From contig DLCK01000030.1 of the NCBI GenBank assembly GCA_002480565.1, forward strand, positions 64,328 through 128,327: a stretch of DNA of 64,000 bases, read 5' to 3'. How positions within the stretch are numbered: the first letter of the stretch is position 1; each line of letters begins with the position of its first letter. The DNA comes from Phycisphaerales bacterium UBA7800. Its GTDB lineage: Bacteria; Planctomycetota; Phycisphaerae; Phycisphaerales; Phycisphaeraceae. The notes under the pieces were generated by a model that was given only the letters and a program-made list of their open reading frames with translations, was not told the origin of the DNA and did not search any database. Below are positions 8,772 through 15,668 of this stretch, piece after piece. The translations under genes and the position numbers were made by a program.

Positions 8772-10034
8772 TTACTGTGTTAATTGGGACTTGATGGAAT
8801 CCGTCACATGGTCAGCTAGTAATTTGTAACCCGCCGCAGTGTAATGCACATCCCCTTTGCCAGAAAACATGCTCTTGTCCATTTGAGCGGTAAGTGCGTG
8901 TAAATCATTAATGGCAAGATTGTGCTGCTTTGCCAGCTTCAAAGCCACGGCATTGTATTTAGCTTCATCACCTTCAAAACGTCCAGCCTCCTGGGCGGGA
9001 ACCAACGTGGTGCTTGCCCAAATGAGCTTAGCCCCCGTGCTGTTTAACTGCTTGATGAGTTTATCAAGGTTCTTTTCGTATTGTTCCAACGAGACGGAAA
9101 TCGTGCCATTGATCTTGTCACGGCGACCGTAAGTCTTGGCATCAGGATGTCGGTAACACAGATCATGAAGTCCCCAGTTAAAATGAATCACATCCCATTG
9201 ATGACCAGCGATCCATTTTTTCAAATCCTTGAGGCCCAACCGTGTATCCCCACAATTAATCGGCATATTGCCTTTGGGATAAATGGGTCGATACACGTTG
9301 GCCTTATCCTGAAGATTCGCAGCGACCAGTCGTGTATAGCCAATGGAAATTGAATCGCCAATGATCAACACATTGGGCAACCCCTGCTTAGCTACCGTCA
9401 CCCATTTACCACGCTTATCGGCTTCGGGGGTAAAATGTTCTGCCTGTGATACTGCTTTTGAATTGCCATGTGGCTGATGCATACTTGAATAGGCCTTGAC
9501 AGAGTCGATCAGAAAATGCCCCGAATTAGAATACAACTCAACTTTGAAATATTCTTTGGATGCATCAAACTCGGGCACTTTGAAAGTCATCGACAACTTC
9601 TGCCAAGCATCACCGACCGACATGTCAGCCTTGGACACTTCCACCGTGCGTAACCATTGATTGGTTTTCCGCTGACGACCATCAAGTTTTAACAGAAGCT
9701 CCGACGCCTTGCTGTCCAGATTCTTTGCCCAGAGTTCCATACGGATATAAGGACGATCCCCAGCGACTGCAAACGGGAAATTGGAAACAGCCCGCGCCCC
9801 GGCAGTAGGAAACTCCAAGGCATATTCGCCATCATGAACATCCGTTTGATTGCGGACAGTACCACTAAGCCACCACTTGCCAGCCTTGGGGGCATCGAAT
9901 CCTGAATCGTCCAACCAAATTCGCTTTTCATCAGTATCAGCTGCGTACAGCCAGGACATCGGCAAAGCGATCAAAATCAGAATCACAATAGACTTCATGT
10001 TGGATTGGATGTTGAATTTCATGCTGGACTTCAT
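8772..10034 (-). CDS. Exported SGNH/GDSL hydrolase with N-terminal beta-sandwich domain
   Basis: SGNH hydrolase domain from about residue 218: LPNVLIIGDSISIGYTRLV (nucleophile S228), HFNWGLHDLC (block III) and DVHYTAAGYKLLADHV (Asp-His dyad). Residues about 38-185 form a beta-rich carbohydrate-binding-like domain. Such proteins are often carbohydrate esterases (acetyl-xylan or similar). The signal peptide is MKSIVILILIALPMSWLYAA, starting at the third in-frame Met (9998). The first 12 residues (MKSSMKFNIQSN) are repeats of the same short DNA motif, so the true start may be 9998. The likely operators lie 126-169 bp upstream. Confidence 0.85.
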   Translation of the reverse strand: MKSSMKFNIQSNMKSIVILILIALPMSWLYAADTDEKRIWLDDSGFDAPKAGKWWLSGTVRNQTDVHDGEYALEFPTAGARAVSNFPFAVAGDRPYIRMELWAKNLDSKASELLLKLDGRQRKTNQWLRTVEVSKADMSVGDAWQKLSMTFKVPEFDASKEYFKVELYSNSGHFLIDSVKAYSSMHQPHGNSKAVSQAEHFTPEADKRGKWVTVAKQGLPNVLIIGDSISIGYTRLVAANLQDKANVYRPIYPKGNMPINCGDTRLGLKDLKKWIAGHQWDVIHFNWGLHDLCYRHPDAKTYGRRDKINGTISVSLEQYEKNLDKLIKQLNSTGAKLIWASTTLVPAQEAGRFEGDEAKYNAVALKLAKQHNLAINDLHALTAQMDKSMFSGKGDVHYTAAGYKLLADHVTDSIKSQLTQ

Positions 10035-10159
10035 ATTGAAATGAATACTGGACTCATGTTGGACTTAAAAAACGTGCATTAAAACTTCGTGCCAAACCCC
10101 TTCCCAAGGTTCGTTTCGAACATGGGGATGGTTTTAATGACTATCCTGTTTCCCGACTT

Positions 10160-10203
10160 TCGGATCGCTCCGATGAAACACATTCTTTGTCGGAACGCTC
10201 CGA
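10160..10203. promoter_or_regulatory. Paired LacI-type operator palindromes
   Basis: Two near-identical 14-bp inverted repeats, TCGGATCGCTCCGA (10160-10173) and TCGGAACGCTCCGA (10190-10203), sit exactly 30 bp apart, about three helical turns. They resemble LacI/CelR-class operators with a central CG. They lie in the roughly 400-bp gap (10035-10436) between the SGNH gene and ssrA. Elsewhere in that gap I see only an AT-rich stretch that presumably holds promoters. Control by the LacI protein at 7638-8726 is inference. Confidence 0.6.
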
Positions 10204-10436
10204 ATGTCAAGCAATGAGACATAAAAATTTTCATTTTCTGCAACGATTACTCAAACGAGCCAATAAAGAGTCAATACGACTCAATTGGCAACTATCAGAA
10301 TATGAGTCAAACAGGCGTCCTGTAGCATGATCCGTCTAATGGCATTGTAAAAATATCCGCAAAAACAAAGGGAAACTTAAAATGCCTGTTCATTTTGCCG
10401 ATCTGTGATACAATGTCTTGCTGATCTTTGACAACA

Positions 10437-10828
10437 GGGGCCGATCGGTATCGACCGGATAGCTCCGGTATATTGTGGCACGTCGAGGTGTACGCTGGCC
10501 TCGTAAAACTGCGTACAAAAACCATAAATGCCAATGACACAAACGTCATCGGTCGCATCGGCTTTGGTCAAACTCAGCCCATGCGCATGGCTGCCTGATA
10601 CAGGCATCCTCGTTGCGGCATCACTTGTCTGTGGTGATGTCACAACGGCGACTTAGCAGACTCGTCCAACTGTGATGTCTTAGCACACGCGGATTAAACA
10701 ACACTCAGGCTCGAACCCAAACATGCTGTCGCTGGCAGGGGCGGGTTTTAAACTCAAATCAACGACTAAACGTGTAGAGGCAATATATCAACTACCACGG
10801 GACGGGGGTTCAATTCCCCCCGGCTCCA
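10437..10828 (+). ncRNA. ssrA: tmRNA (transfer-messenger RNA)
   Basis: The 5' end GGGGCCGATCGGTATCGACC pairs with the 3' end: GGGGCCG (10437-10443) with CGGCTCC (10821-10827), discriminator A10828. The T arm GGGGG-TTCAATT-CCCCC directly precedes the acceptor strand. The tag reading frame starts at GCC 10530 (ANDTNVIG...) and stops at TGA 10596-10598 after ...PMRMAA, a 22-residue tag with the usual small hydrophobic end. CCA is not encoded. The RNA rescues stalled ribosomes with SmpB. Its 3' end is the attachment site of the mobile elements to the right. Confidence 0.97.
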
Positions 10829-10830
10829 TT
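10818..10830 (+). repeat. Attachment-site core at the ssrA 3' end (att copy 1)
   Basis: CCCCGGCTCCATT covers the end of the tmRNA T stem and acceptor strand. The same 13 bases recur at 43664-43676, and CGGCTCCAT recurs at 55265-55273. An integrase gene begins shortly after each copy. The ssrA 3' end is a classical tyrosine-recombinase target. Confidence 0.82.
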
Positions 10831-10831
10831 A

Positions 10832-11013
10832 GTTCCGATTTTCAAAGATAGCCTTCAAGTTCTTTAAAAACAAGGACTTGAAGGCTTTTTTATTGCCAAA
10901 ACCGGGCCATTTCTCAAACTAAAATCGGCCATAGTTCCGAAAAAACGCCATTTTTAGTTCCGATTTTTTATGGAAAAAGTTCCGATTGAGGTGTAAAATT
11001 CATAAATCGGAAC
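10832..11013. repeat. Cluster of GTTCCGATT repeats (putative integrase arm sites)
   Basis: GTTCCGATTTT occurs at 10832, GTTCCGAAAAAA at 10933, GTTCCGATTTTTT at 10957 and GTTCCGATTGAG at 10979. An inverted copy (AAATCGGAAC) ends at about 11013. All lie between the att core and the first integrase. The same motif stands in pairs just before the other two cores, as expected of arm-type recombinase binding sites. Confidence 0.7.
10851..10891 (+). terminator. Rho-independent terminator downstream of ssrA
   Basis: GCCTTCAAGT (10851-10860) pairs perfectly with ACTTGAAGGC (10876-10885), followed by six T. It lies beyond the att core, so the integrated element provides the present ssrA terminator. 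Confidence 0.85.
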
Positions 11014-11026
11014 CAAGACTCCATAT

Positions 11027-12697
11027 ATGGTATCAGAAATGGCAAAAACAACCAATGGCAAATTAACACATCGCCCAGGCAAAGGCTACATCCGCGATAT
11101 TGGCTACAAGCTGAACGCTCAAGGCAACCCGTCTTCTCCCCGTTTTCTACTGGGCCATGATAAACAGGCAGCAATGCTAGCCAATGCCCGCTTAGAAAGC
11201 CTTTGGGCCATCATTAAACGTCAAAACGACGAAATGAACCAGCAACACTGGGATGGCCCGCCATCCAAGCCCCATTGGGACAAGCTAACGCTCAGCATCG
11301 CTCATGCTATTCGCAAGGGAAAAGCATCCATTACTGTCCCTCCTGCCCCACCAGAAAACACCACAGGCCCACATGATGATGATTCCTATGCAACTTGGAT
11401 ACACAGCCTGCGACAAACCTATGGCGCGGTGATCGAGTTCATCCCCGAAGACATTGAGGCAATGAAACGCGGCCAAGAAAACCACCGTCACTTTGCTGAA
11501 CACCGCGCCCGCCAAGCTCGGAATAATGCCGCCATCGCCCAAACACCCATTCCGGACACGGGCGTAGACCAATCGCTATATCAGGCTATTGAAGCTTATG
11601 CAGAATACGCTAAACAGCAAGGCAAAGGCGGGGCCAACGAGCCCAAGGATACGCGATCTCTTAAAGCTGCCATCAATGATATGACGCTTGAACAGTTTGG
11701 ATATGACGCCATTCTGCAAATTGGGGATTACTGGCGTAGCCGCCCCGCTTCCAACAACAAAGGCTCTGGCGGCAAGCCAATCGCCGTCAACACGGTAAAC
11801 AACCGCCTGAAGACCACCCGCCGGTTCATTCGCTGGGTGCATCGTTCAAATGCCTGGCATTGGCGAGCACCAGAGGATTGGCAGGAAGCACTCCGCTTCA
11901 ATGAAAAGCAATTGCTCAGTAAGGACGAAATCCTCCAAAAGGCTGAAGGCCCAGAGACTTGGACCGTTGAAGAGTTAGTGACACTATACAGTTATGCCAC
12001 CGACTATGAACGCTGCTTGTTGCTCATGGGGTTGAATTTAGGATACGCCCAATCCGAAGCGATCAGCTTCCAGAAGAAGGCCATCAAGTTAGATCAAGAC
12101 CCGCCTCACATTGATCGTGTACGTTTCAAGACTGGCAAAAAGTTCAAAGCCGCCCTATGGTCCGAAACCATCTCCGCTTTGAATTGGCTGGCCCAACAGC
12201 GCCGTCGTGTCGAACCGGGCAATGAAGGCTGGGTACTTCTCACAGAAAAAGGCAAGCAACCAAACCGCCAACATTTCGCCAACGCATGGAACAAGCTACT
12301 GAATCGCATTCGACAAGACAAAAAGGATTTCCGCAAGTTGCCATTTAAGCACCTTCGCAAAACCGCATATCAGTTGGTACTGGAAGCCAGCGGTAGCCAG
12401 GAAATTGCCGGCACTTTTGAAAGCCGCAGCCAGTTGTCATCCGACGAATATGCCGAAGTCTATGGTCGGCGTTTATATGAAAGAGTGTTTGAAGCGAACC
12501 AAAAAGTCCATGAACGTCTGGCACCGATGTTCGCATCAGCCCCCAACGCCTTTACCCAGCCCCGCACTAAGGGCGGCCCCAACCTCAGCAAAGGCAAAAT
12601 CGACCAGATCAAACGCCTGAAAACAGAAGGTGTCAAACCGGCAGAAATCGCAAGAATCACTGGTGTGAGTACGACCACCGTGTATCGTTGGATATAA
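11027..12697 (+). CDS. Tyrosine-recombinase-type integrase with C-terminal resolvase-like HTH
   Basis: The protein has 556 residues. A SAM-like N-terminal core-binding region (about 180-290) is followed by a catalytic-like region (about 315-500) with GLNLGYAQSEAISF, a beta-hairpin Lys (FKTGKKFK), KHLRKTA (K in place of the usual H, then R) and a candidate catalytic Tyr in EYAEVYGRRLYER. The first catalytic Arg of the usual TGLRxxE motif is Ala here. The last 35 residues (IKRLKTEGVKPAEIARITGV...) form a Hin/resolvase-type HTH. It starts about 200 bp from the ssrA att core, so it is presumably the integrase of element 1. An alternative start is ATG 11039. Confidence 0.75.
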   Translation: MVSEMAKTTNGKLTHRPGKGYIRDIGYKLNAQGNPSSPRFLLGHDKQAAMLANARLESLWAIIKRQNDEMNQQHWDGPPSKPHWDKLTLSIAHAIRKGKASITVPPAPPENTTGPHDDDSYATWIHSLRQTYGAVIEFIPEDIEAMKRGQENHRHFAEHRARQARNNAAIAQTPIPDTGVDQSLYQAIEAYAEYAKQQGKGGANEPKDTRSLKAAINDMTLEQFGYDAILQIGDYWRSRPASNNKGSGGKPIAVNTVNNRLKTTRRFIRWVHRSNAWHWRAPEDWQEALRFNEKQLLSKDEILQKAEGPETWTVEELVTLYSYATDYERCLLLMGLNLGYAQSEAISFQKKAIKLDQDPPHIDRVRFKTGKKFKAALWSETISALNWLAQQRRRVEPGNEGWVLLTEKGKQPNRQHFANAWNKLLNRIRQDKKDFRKLPFKHLRKTAYQLVLEASGSQEIAGTFESRSQLSSDEYAEVYGRRLYERVFEANQKVHERLAPMFASAPNAFTQPRTKGGPNLSKGKIDQIKRLKTEGVKPAEIARITGVSTTTVYRWI

Positions 12698-12728
12698 AGC
12701 ACTCACATCTGAAACAAGAAACAATCAA

Positions 12729-13217
12729 TCAAGCATCCTTTGGCATTTTCTCTGGCCGGCATTCCGTGAATTTGTGATGTGTGATAGCTGCATACAAACA
12801 CCAAGCCACCGCATGCGCGATGATGGCGACGAATACCAACGTTGCTTTTTGTGAAACTTCACTCGTTACGATCCACCAACACTCAATGCCAAAACTGATC
12901 AACGCAACAACAATCCCAGCAATGATGCAAGGCTTGGGGTAATCGCGGGGCCGAGTCAAAATGCAGGTTTTCCGAATGTAGGCAAAGGATCGGTAGCTAC
13001 CCAGAATCCAACCCAACACGATGTACCCATTGAAGGCAACAAACCAAAACAAATCAGACAGATGTTGCCCATCCCGTTCACCAAGGACTGATGATGCAAT
13101 GAACATCACAGCAATCTGCCCAAAAATGCTAACGATCATTGGATAAGCAAATGATGCTGTAGCAGCGTGCATGATTGCCACCTTGAGGGGCGACTGTACT
13201 TTTCGTTTGGTTGTCAT
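12729..13217 (-). CDS. Small integral membrane protein of unknown function
   Basis: About 162 residues with four predicted membrane segments: ASFAYPMIVSIFGQIAVMFI, LFWFVAFNGYIVLGWILG, CIIAGIVVALISFGI and LVFVAIIAHAVAWCLYAA. There is a short basic N-terminus (MTTKRKVQ) and a His/Lys-rich tail. AGGA precedes ATG 13217 at a workable distance. It is not recognised. It forms a minus-strand group with the next two upstream genes, between the integrase and the repressor. Confidence 0.6.
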   Translation of the reverse strand: MTTKRKVQSPLKVAIMHAATASFAYPMIVSIFGQIAVMFIASSVLGERDGQHLSDLFWFVAFNGYIVLGWILGSYRSFAYIRKTCILTRPRDYPKPCIIAGIVVALISFGIECWWIVTSEVSQKATLVFVAIIAHAVAWCLYAAITHHKFTECRPEKMPKDA

Positions 13218-13256
13218 AGTCAAAATTCCTATATGTGTTCTCGTGCCCAATCATGC

Positions 13257-13874
13257 TTAGCGCATAACATCCCACGGCTTGATATCTGGATCGTTGTCGC
13301 TCTGGCTTACTGAAGGAACATGCTCTGAAGAGCGGTATGATTGATAGGCTAGATATGTCTGCTTAGCTTTGTATTCTCGATGCTCGCGCCACATGTACCA
13401 GAAGAAAGCCAATAGCATGATCCCACCAACAATGTTCCATGTTGTGGAACTCCAGCCTCCTGATCGATGAAAAGTCCGCAGCTCCCCACAAACCATCGCA
13501 TCCAGATTGCCGGCATAAAATGTGCCTTGGTTGGTACCGAATCGCACACCTGATCTTCTACGTCCGTCAACAGTGACCGTACAGCTTTCCAGAGTACCTT
13601 TGCTAAACTCACGCCAATCACCATTGGGCTCATATCGACATTCCAAAATGAAACTACGATCCGATGCAATGGTAAGGAACCATGCCTGTTTCACTGGGTT
13701 GCCCTGGCCATCTGTGTCATTGAAGCTCGAAGACCATTCGCCAATGTAGCTATCTGGATCGCCAGCATCAGAACAAGCTGTAATCACAAAGGAAAGCAGC
13801 ACCAAGTAGATCAAATTCAGCAACCGAGTATCAACGTTTAGATGATGTCTTGTGAGTAGACGTAGGAATTGCAT
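13257..13874 (-). CDS. Membrane-anchored lipoprotein-like protein of unknown function
   Basis: From ATG 13874 the protein has an N-terminal hydrophobic segment with a lipobox-like end (LVLLSFVITAC, cysteine as +1). It continues with an exported beta-rich domain (SYIGEWSSSF, AWFLTIASDRSFILEC, SCTVTVDGRRRSG) with several cysteines, then a second membrane helix (WNIVGGIMLLAFFWYMW) and a charged cytoplasmic tail. Its start overlaps the end of the 81-residue gene upstream by 44 bp, so the two are probably translationally linked. No family is recognised. Confidence 0.55.
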   Translation of the reverse strand: MQFLRLLTRHHLNVDTRLLNLIYLVLLSFVITACSDAGDPDSYIGEWSSSFNDTDGQGNPVKQAWFLTIASDRSFILECRYEPNGDWREFSKGTLESCTVTVDGRRRSGVRFGTNQGTFYAGNLDAMVCGELRTFHRSGGWSSTTWNIVGGIMLLAFFWYMWREHREYKAKQTYLAYQSYRSSEHVPSVSQSDNDPDIKPWDVMR

Positions 13875-14076
13875 CGCTGCCAGCCCCCTTTGCTTCCGAA
13901 GAATTGCTTGCCCCAGGACCAAGTTGCCCCCCAGTTGAATGGAACGCCTGAACGATTCGACCGAGTGTCTTAGCAGAGGTTTTGTCTCCTATCTGCTTGC
14001 GGTATGTCTCGACAATCCGAATCGAGAGCGTATCGGTGAGTTCAATACGCTGACGTTTTGGTTTTTTATTCACCAT
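13831..14076 (-). CDS. Small basic protein, possibly DNA-binding, unknown
   Basis: 81 residues. A basic start (MVNKKPKRQRIEL) is followed by a segment that could form a ribbon-helix-helix or short helical bundle (SIRIVETYRKQIGDKTSAKTLGRIVQAF) and a low-complexity Ser/Gly/Ala tail. It lies divergent from the XRE/S24 repressor gene, with a strong sigma70-like promoter directly before it, so it occupies the position of an early gene controlled by that repressor. No homologue is recognised. Confidence 0.5.
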   Translation of the reverse strand: MVNKKPKRQRIELTDTLSIRIVETYRKQIGDKTSAKTLGRIVQAFHSTGGQLGPGASNSSEAKGAGSDAIPTSTHKTSSKR

Positions 14077-14189
14077 ACCGGAATTATACAGGTCGTTTTG
14101 CCGGTTTCAATGTTTTTTTGCCATATATTACCGAATTTTTGCCGGCATATTGCCGGTTTTTTCTGTAAATGTCCGAGATAATACTGATT
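14077..14189. promoter_or_regulatory. Divergent promoter region with TTGCCGG operator repeats
   Basis: TTGCCGG occurs at 14098-14104, 14139-14145 and 14150-14156, with the partial copy TTGCC at 14118. Leftward promoter: -35 TTGAAA (complement of 14105-14110), 16-bp spacer, -10 TATAAT (complement of 14083-14088). It would start transcription at about the ATG at 14076. Rightward, GATAAT (14177-14182) just before ATG 14190 could be a -10. The operators overlap the promoter elements, as in a phage-like switch. Confidence 0.65.
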
Positions 14190-14831
14190 ATGAACCCAAG
14201 CGATGCGATTAAATTGGCCAGAGAAAAAACCGGCATGACTCAGCTTGAGCTTGCTGTAAAATGTGGTGTGGCTGAAAAGACAATTCGCAACTGGGAATCT
14301 GGCAACTCAAAACTAAATACAGCCAAATTGAACAAAATTTCAGATGCCCTGAGTTATCCAAGCTGGGGACATTTGTTGCGTGACATCGAAGGCGGTAAAC
14401 CTTCTAACGAGGATCGCAAACGCATCCCAATACTGTCTCAAATTCCTGCAAGCTGGGAAAACGATTCAATTACGAGTGAAACATATCACGACGTGACAGT
14501 CGATCACTTACCACCATTACCTGGCATTGAAGATCTGTGTGCATTTGGTTTGATCATCACCGACGACTCCATGATGCCACGATATCAAGAAGGCGAAATT
14601 GTGGTGTGCTCACCTTCTGAGTGGCAAAGCAAGGGATTTGAAGATGGCCGGCGATATGCCATGAGATTCAGCAAGCTGGCCGGCGGCTCTACAACAATCA
14701 AGCGCGTACATCGCGTCAATGATGAGCACATTGATCTGATTCCAGAGAATGACCGGCACCCAACCCGTCGCGTGAAGAACTCAGATATTATTACAGCTGC
14801 GGTTGTAGTTGGCCGCTATGTGAAAGAATGA
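14190..14831 (+). CDS. XRE-family HTH / S24 peptidase-like repressor (CI/LexA-like)
   Basis: The N-terminal XRE HTH (DAIKLAREKTGMTQLELAVK, then AEKTIRNWESG) is followed by an S24-type C-terminal domain. DDSMMPRYQEGEIVV carries the catalytic-type Ser, and STTIKRVHR carries the matching Lys, so self-cleavage upon RecA activation is possible. Such proteins keep prophages and integrative elements dormant. ATG 14190 (MNPSDAIKL) fits the family length better than ATG 14169. Neither start has a clear Shine-Dalgarno sequence, and a -10-like GATAAT ends 8 bases before 14190, compatible with leaderless mRNA. Confidence 0.85.
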   Translation: MNPSDAIKLAREKTGMTQLELAVKCGVAEKTIRNWESGNSKLNTAKLNKISDALSYPSWGHLLRDIEGGKPSNEDRKRIPILSQIPASWENDSITSETYHDVTVDHLPPLPGIEDLCAFGLIITDDSMMPRYQEGEIVVCSPSEWQSKGFEDGRRYAMRFSKLAGGSTTIKRVHRVNDEHIDLIPENDRHPTRRVKNSDIITAAVVVGRYVKE

Positions 14832-14874
14832 CCACATAGTCTTCCACATCTCACAAGTACCCCTTCTACCAGAA

Positions 14875-15003
14875 TCAATACAACCAGCGATCAACATCCT
14901 CAAGCTGACGCTTGATGTATGAGCCAAACAACACACAGGCCAGAAACACCAGTGGATTCTGTACGAAAAACCTCACAATTGCGTAGATCACACATTCCCT
15001 CAC
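14875..15003 (-). CDS. Possible small membrane protein (about 38-42 aa)
   Basis: A minus-strand frame from GTG 15003 (or GTG 14991) to TGA 14875 encodes a short peptide. It has one membrane helix (NPLVFLACVLFGSYI), preceded by IYAIVRFFVQ and followed by KRQLEDVDRWLY. The amphipathic composition and the AGGGA before GTG 14991 make it plausible, but there is no ATG and no homology argument. It converges on the repressor gene. Confidence 0.35.
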   Translation of the reverse strand: MRECVIYAIVRFFVQNPLVFLACVLFGSYIKRQLEDVDRWLY

Positions 15004-15668
15004 TTTCCATGAAGCTAAACCGGAAACAGAAGCTATCAACGCATGTGTGGCAATTGTGAACAGGGTATGAAAATCACACCACTAACCGACGAAAACGTTT
15101 CGATTTACTCATCCGAAAACGTGTTCTACTGACCGATACGCGCGCCAGTGCTCATGCAAGGCATATTTTTTGATGTAAACCATTGAAAATTAAGAACGTT
15201 AACCGATACTCGCAAAATTACCCCAATTTCTGACATATCTATCTAATTAACAGATATTTAAAACAATTCAACAAAATTACAGTTATATCATTAATGTGAC
15301 GCTCAAATCAAACCAACAATTAACTGAATATTGAACCTTAAATCCTCATTTTCAAGCCAATATCGCTAAAGATGACCCGCTTGATAGATATATATGTGCC
15401 TAAATTCCGAAAATTGTCCAATACTCAGTGTCCCCCCCTTCAATTAGCAACGGGGGGGGCTTTGACATCTCAAAAAAAACATACCCTACCCATCTTTCCA
15501 TGGGCAGGTTGACATATACGATCCTCACAAAATATTTTAGCTGTTACCCCCTTTTACCCTCCTTAATGCATGCCAAGGAGTGAACACAGACGTACAATAT
15601 TTTCAAGTGGGTCATTACATTATGTCTATATTGGGAATTACATCATCATGGCCACATCGCACGCTCAT
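15004..15668. other. AT-rich gene-free stretch with a C7/G7 hairpin
   Basis: I see no convincing gene. It contains very AT-rich DNA (about 15150-15420) and a hairpin of seven C (15432-15438) against seven G (15452-15458) without a T run. It precedes the 3' end of the primase-like gene and could be a replication or transfer region, but no iterons were found. Confidence 0.4.

Noticed and set aside
10307..10643. Minus-strand open frames opposite the tmRNA
   Set aside because: They overlap the highly structured ssrA gene and have no ribosome-binding site or recognisable product.
15432..15458. C7/G7 hairpin considered as a terminator
   Set aside because: No T run follows on either strand and the nearest gene ends are far away; reported only as a hairpin.
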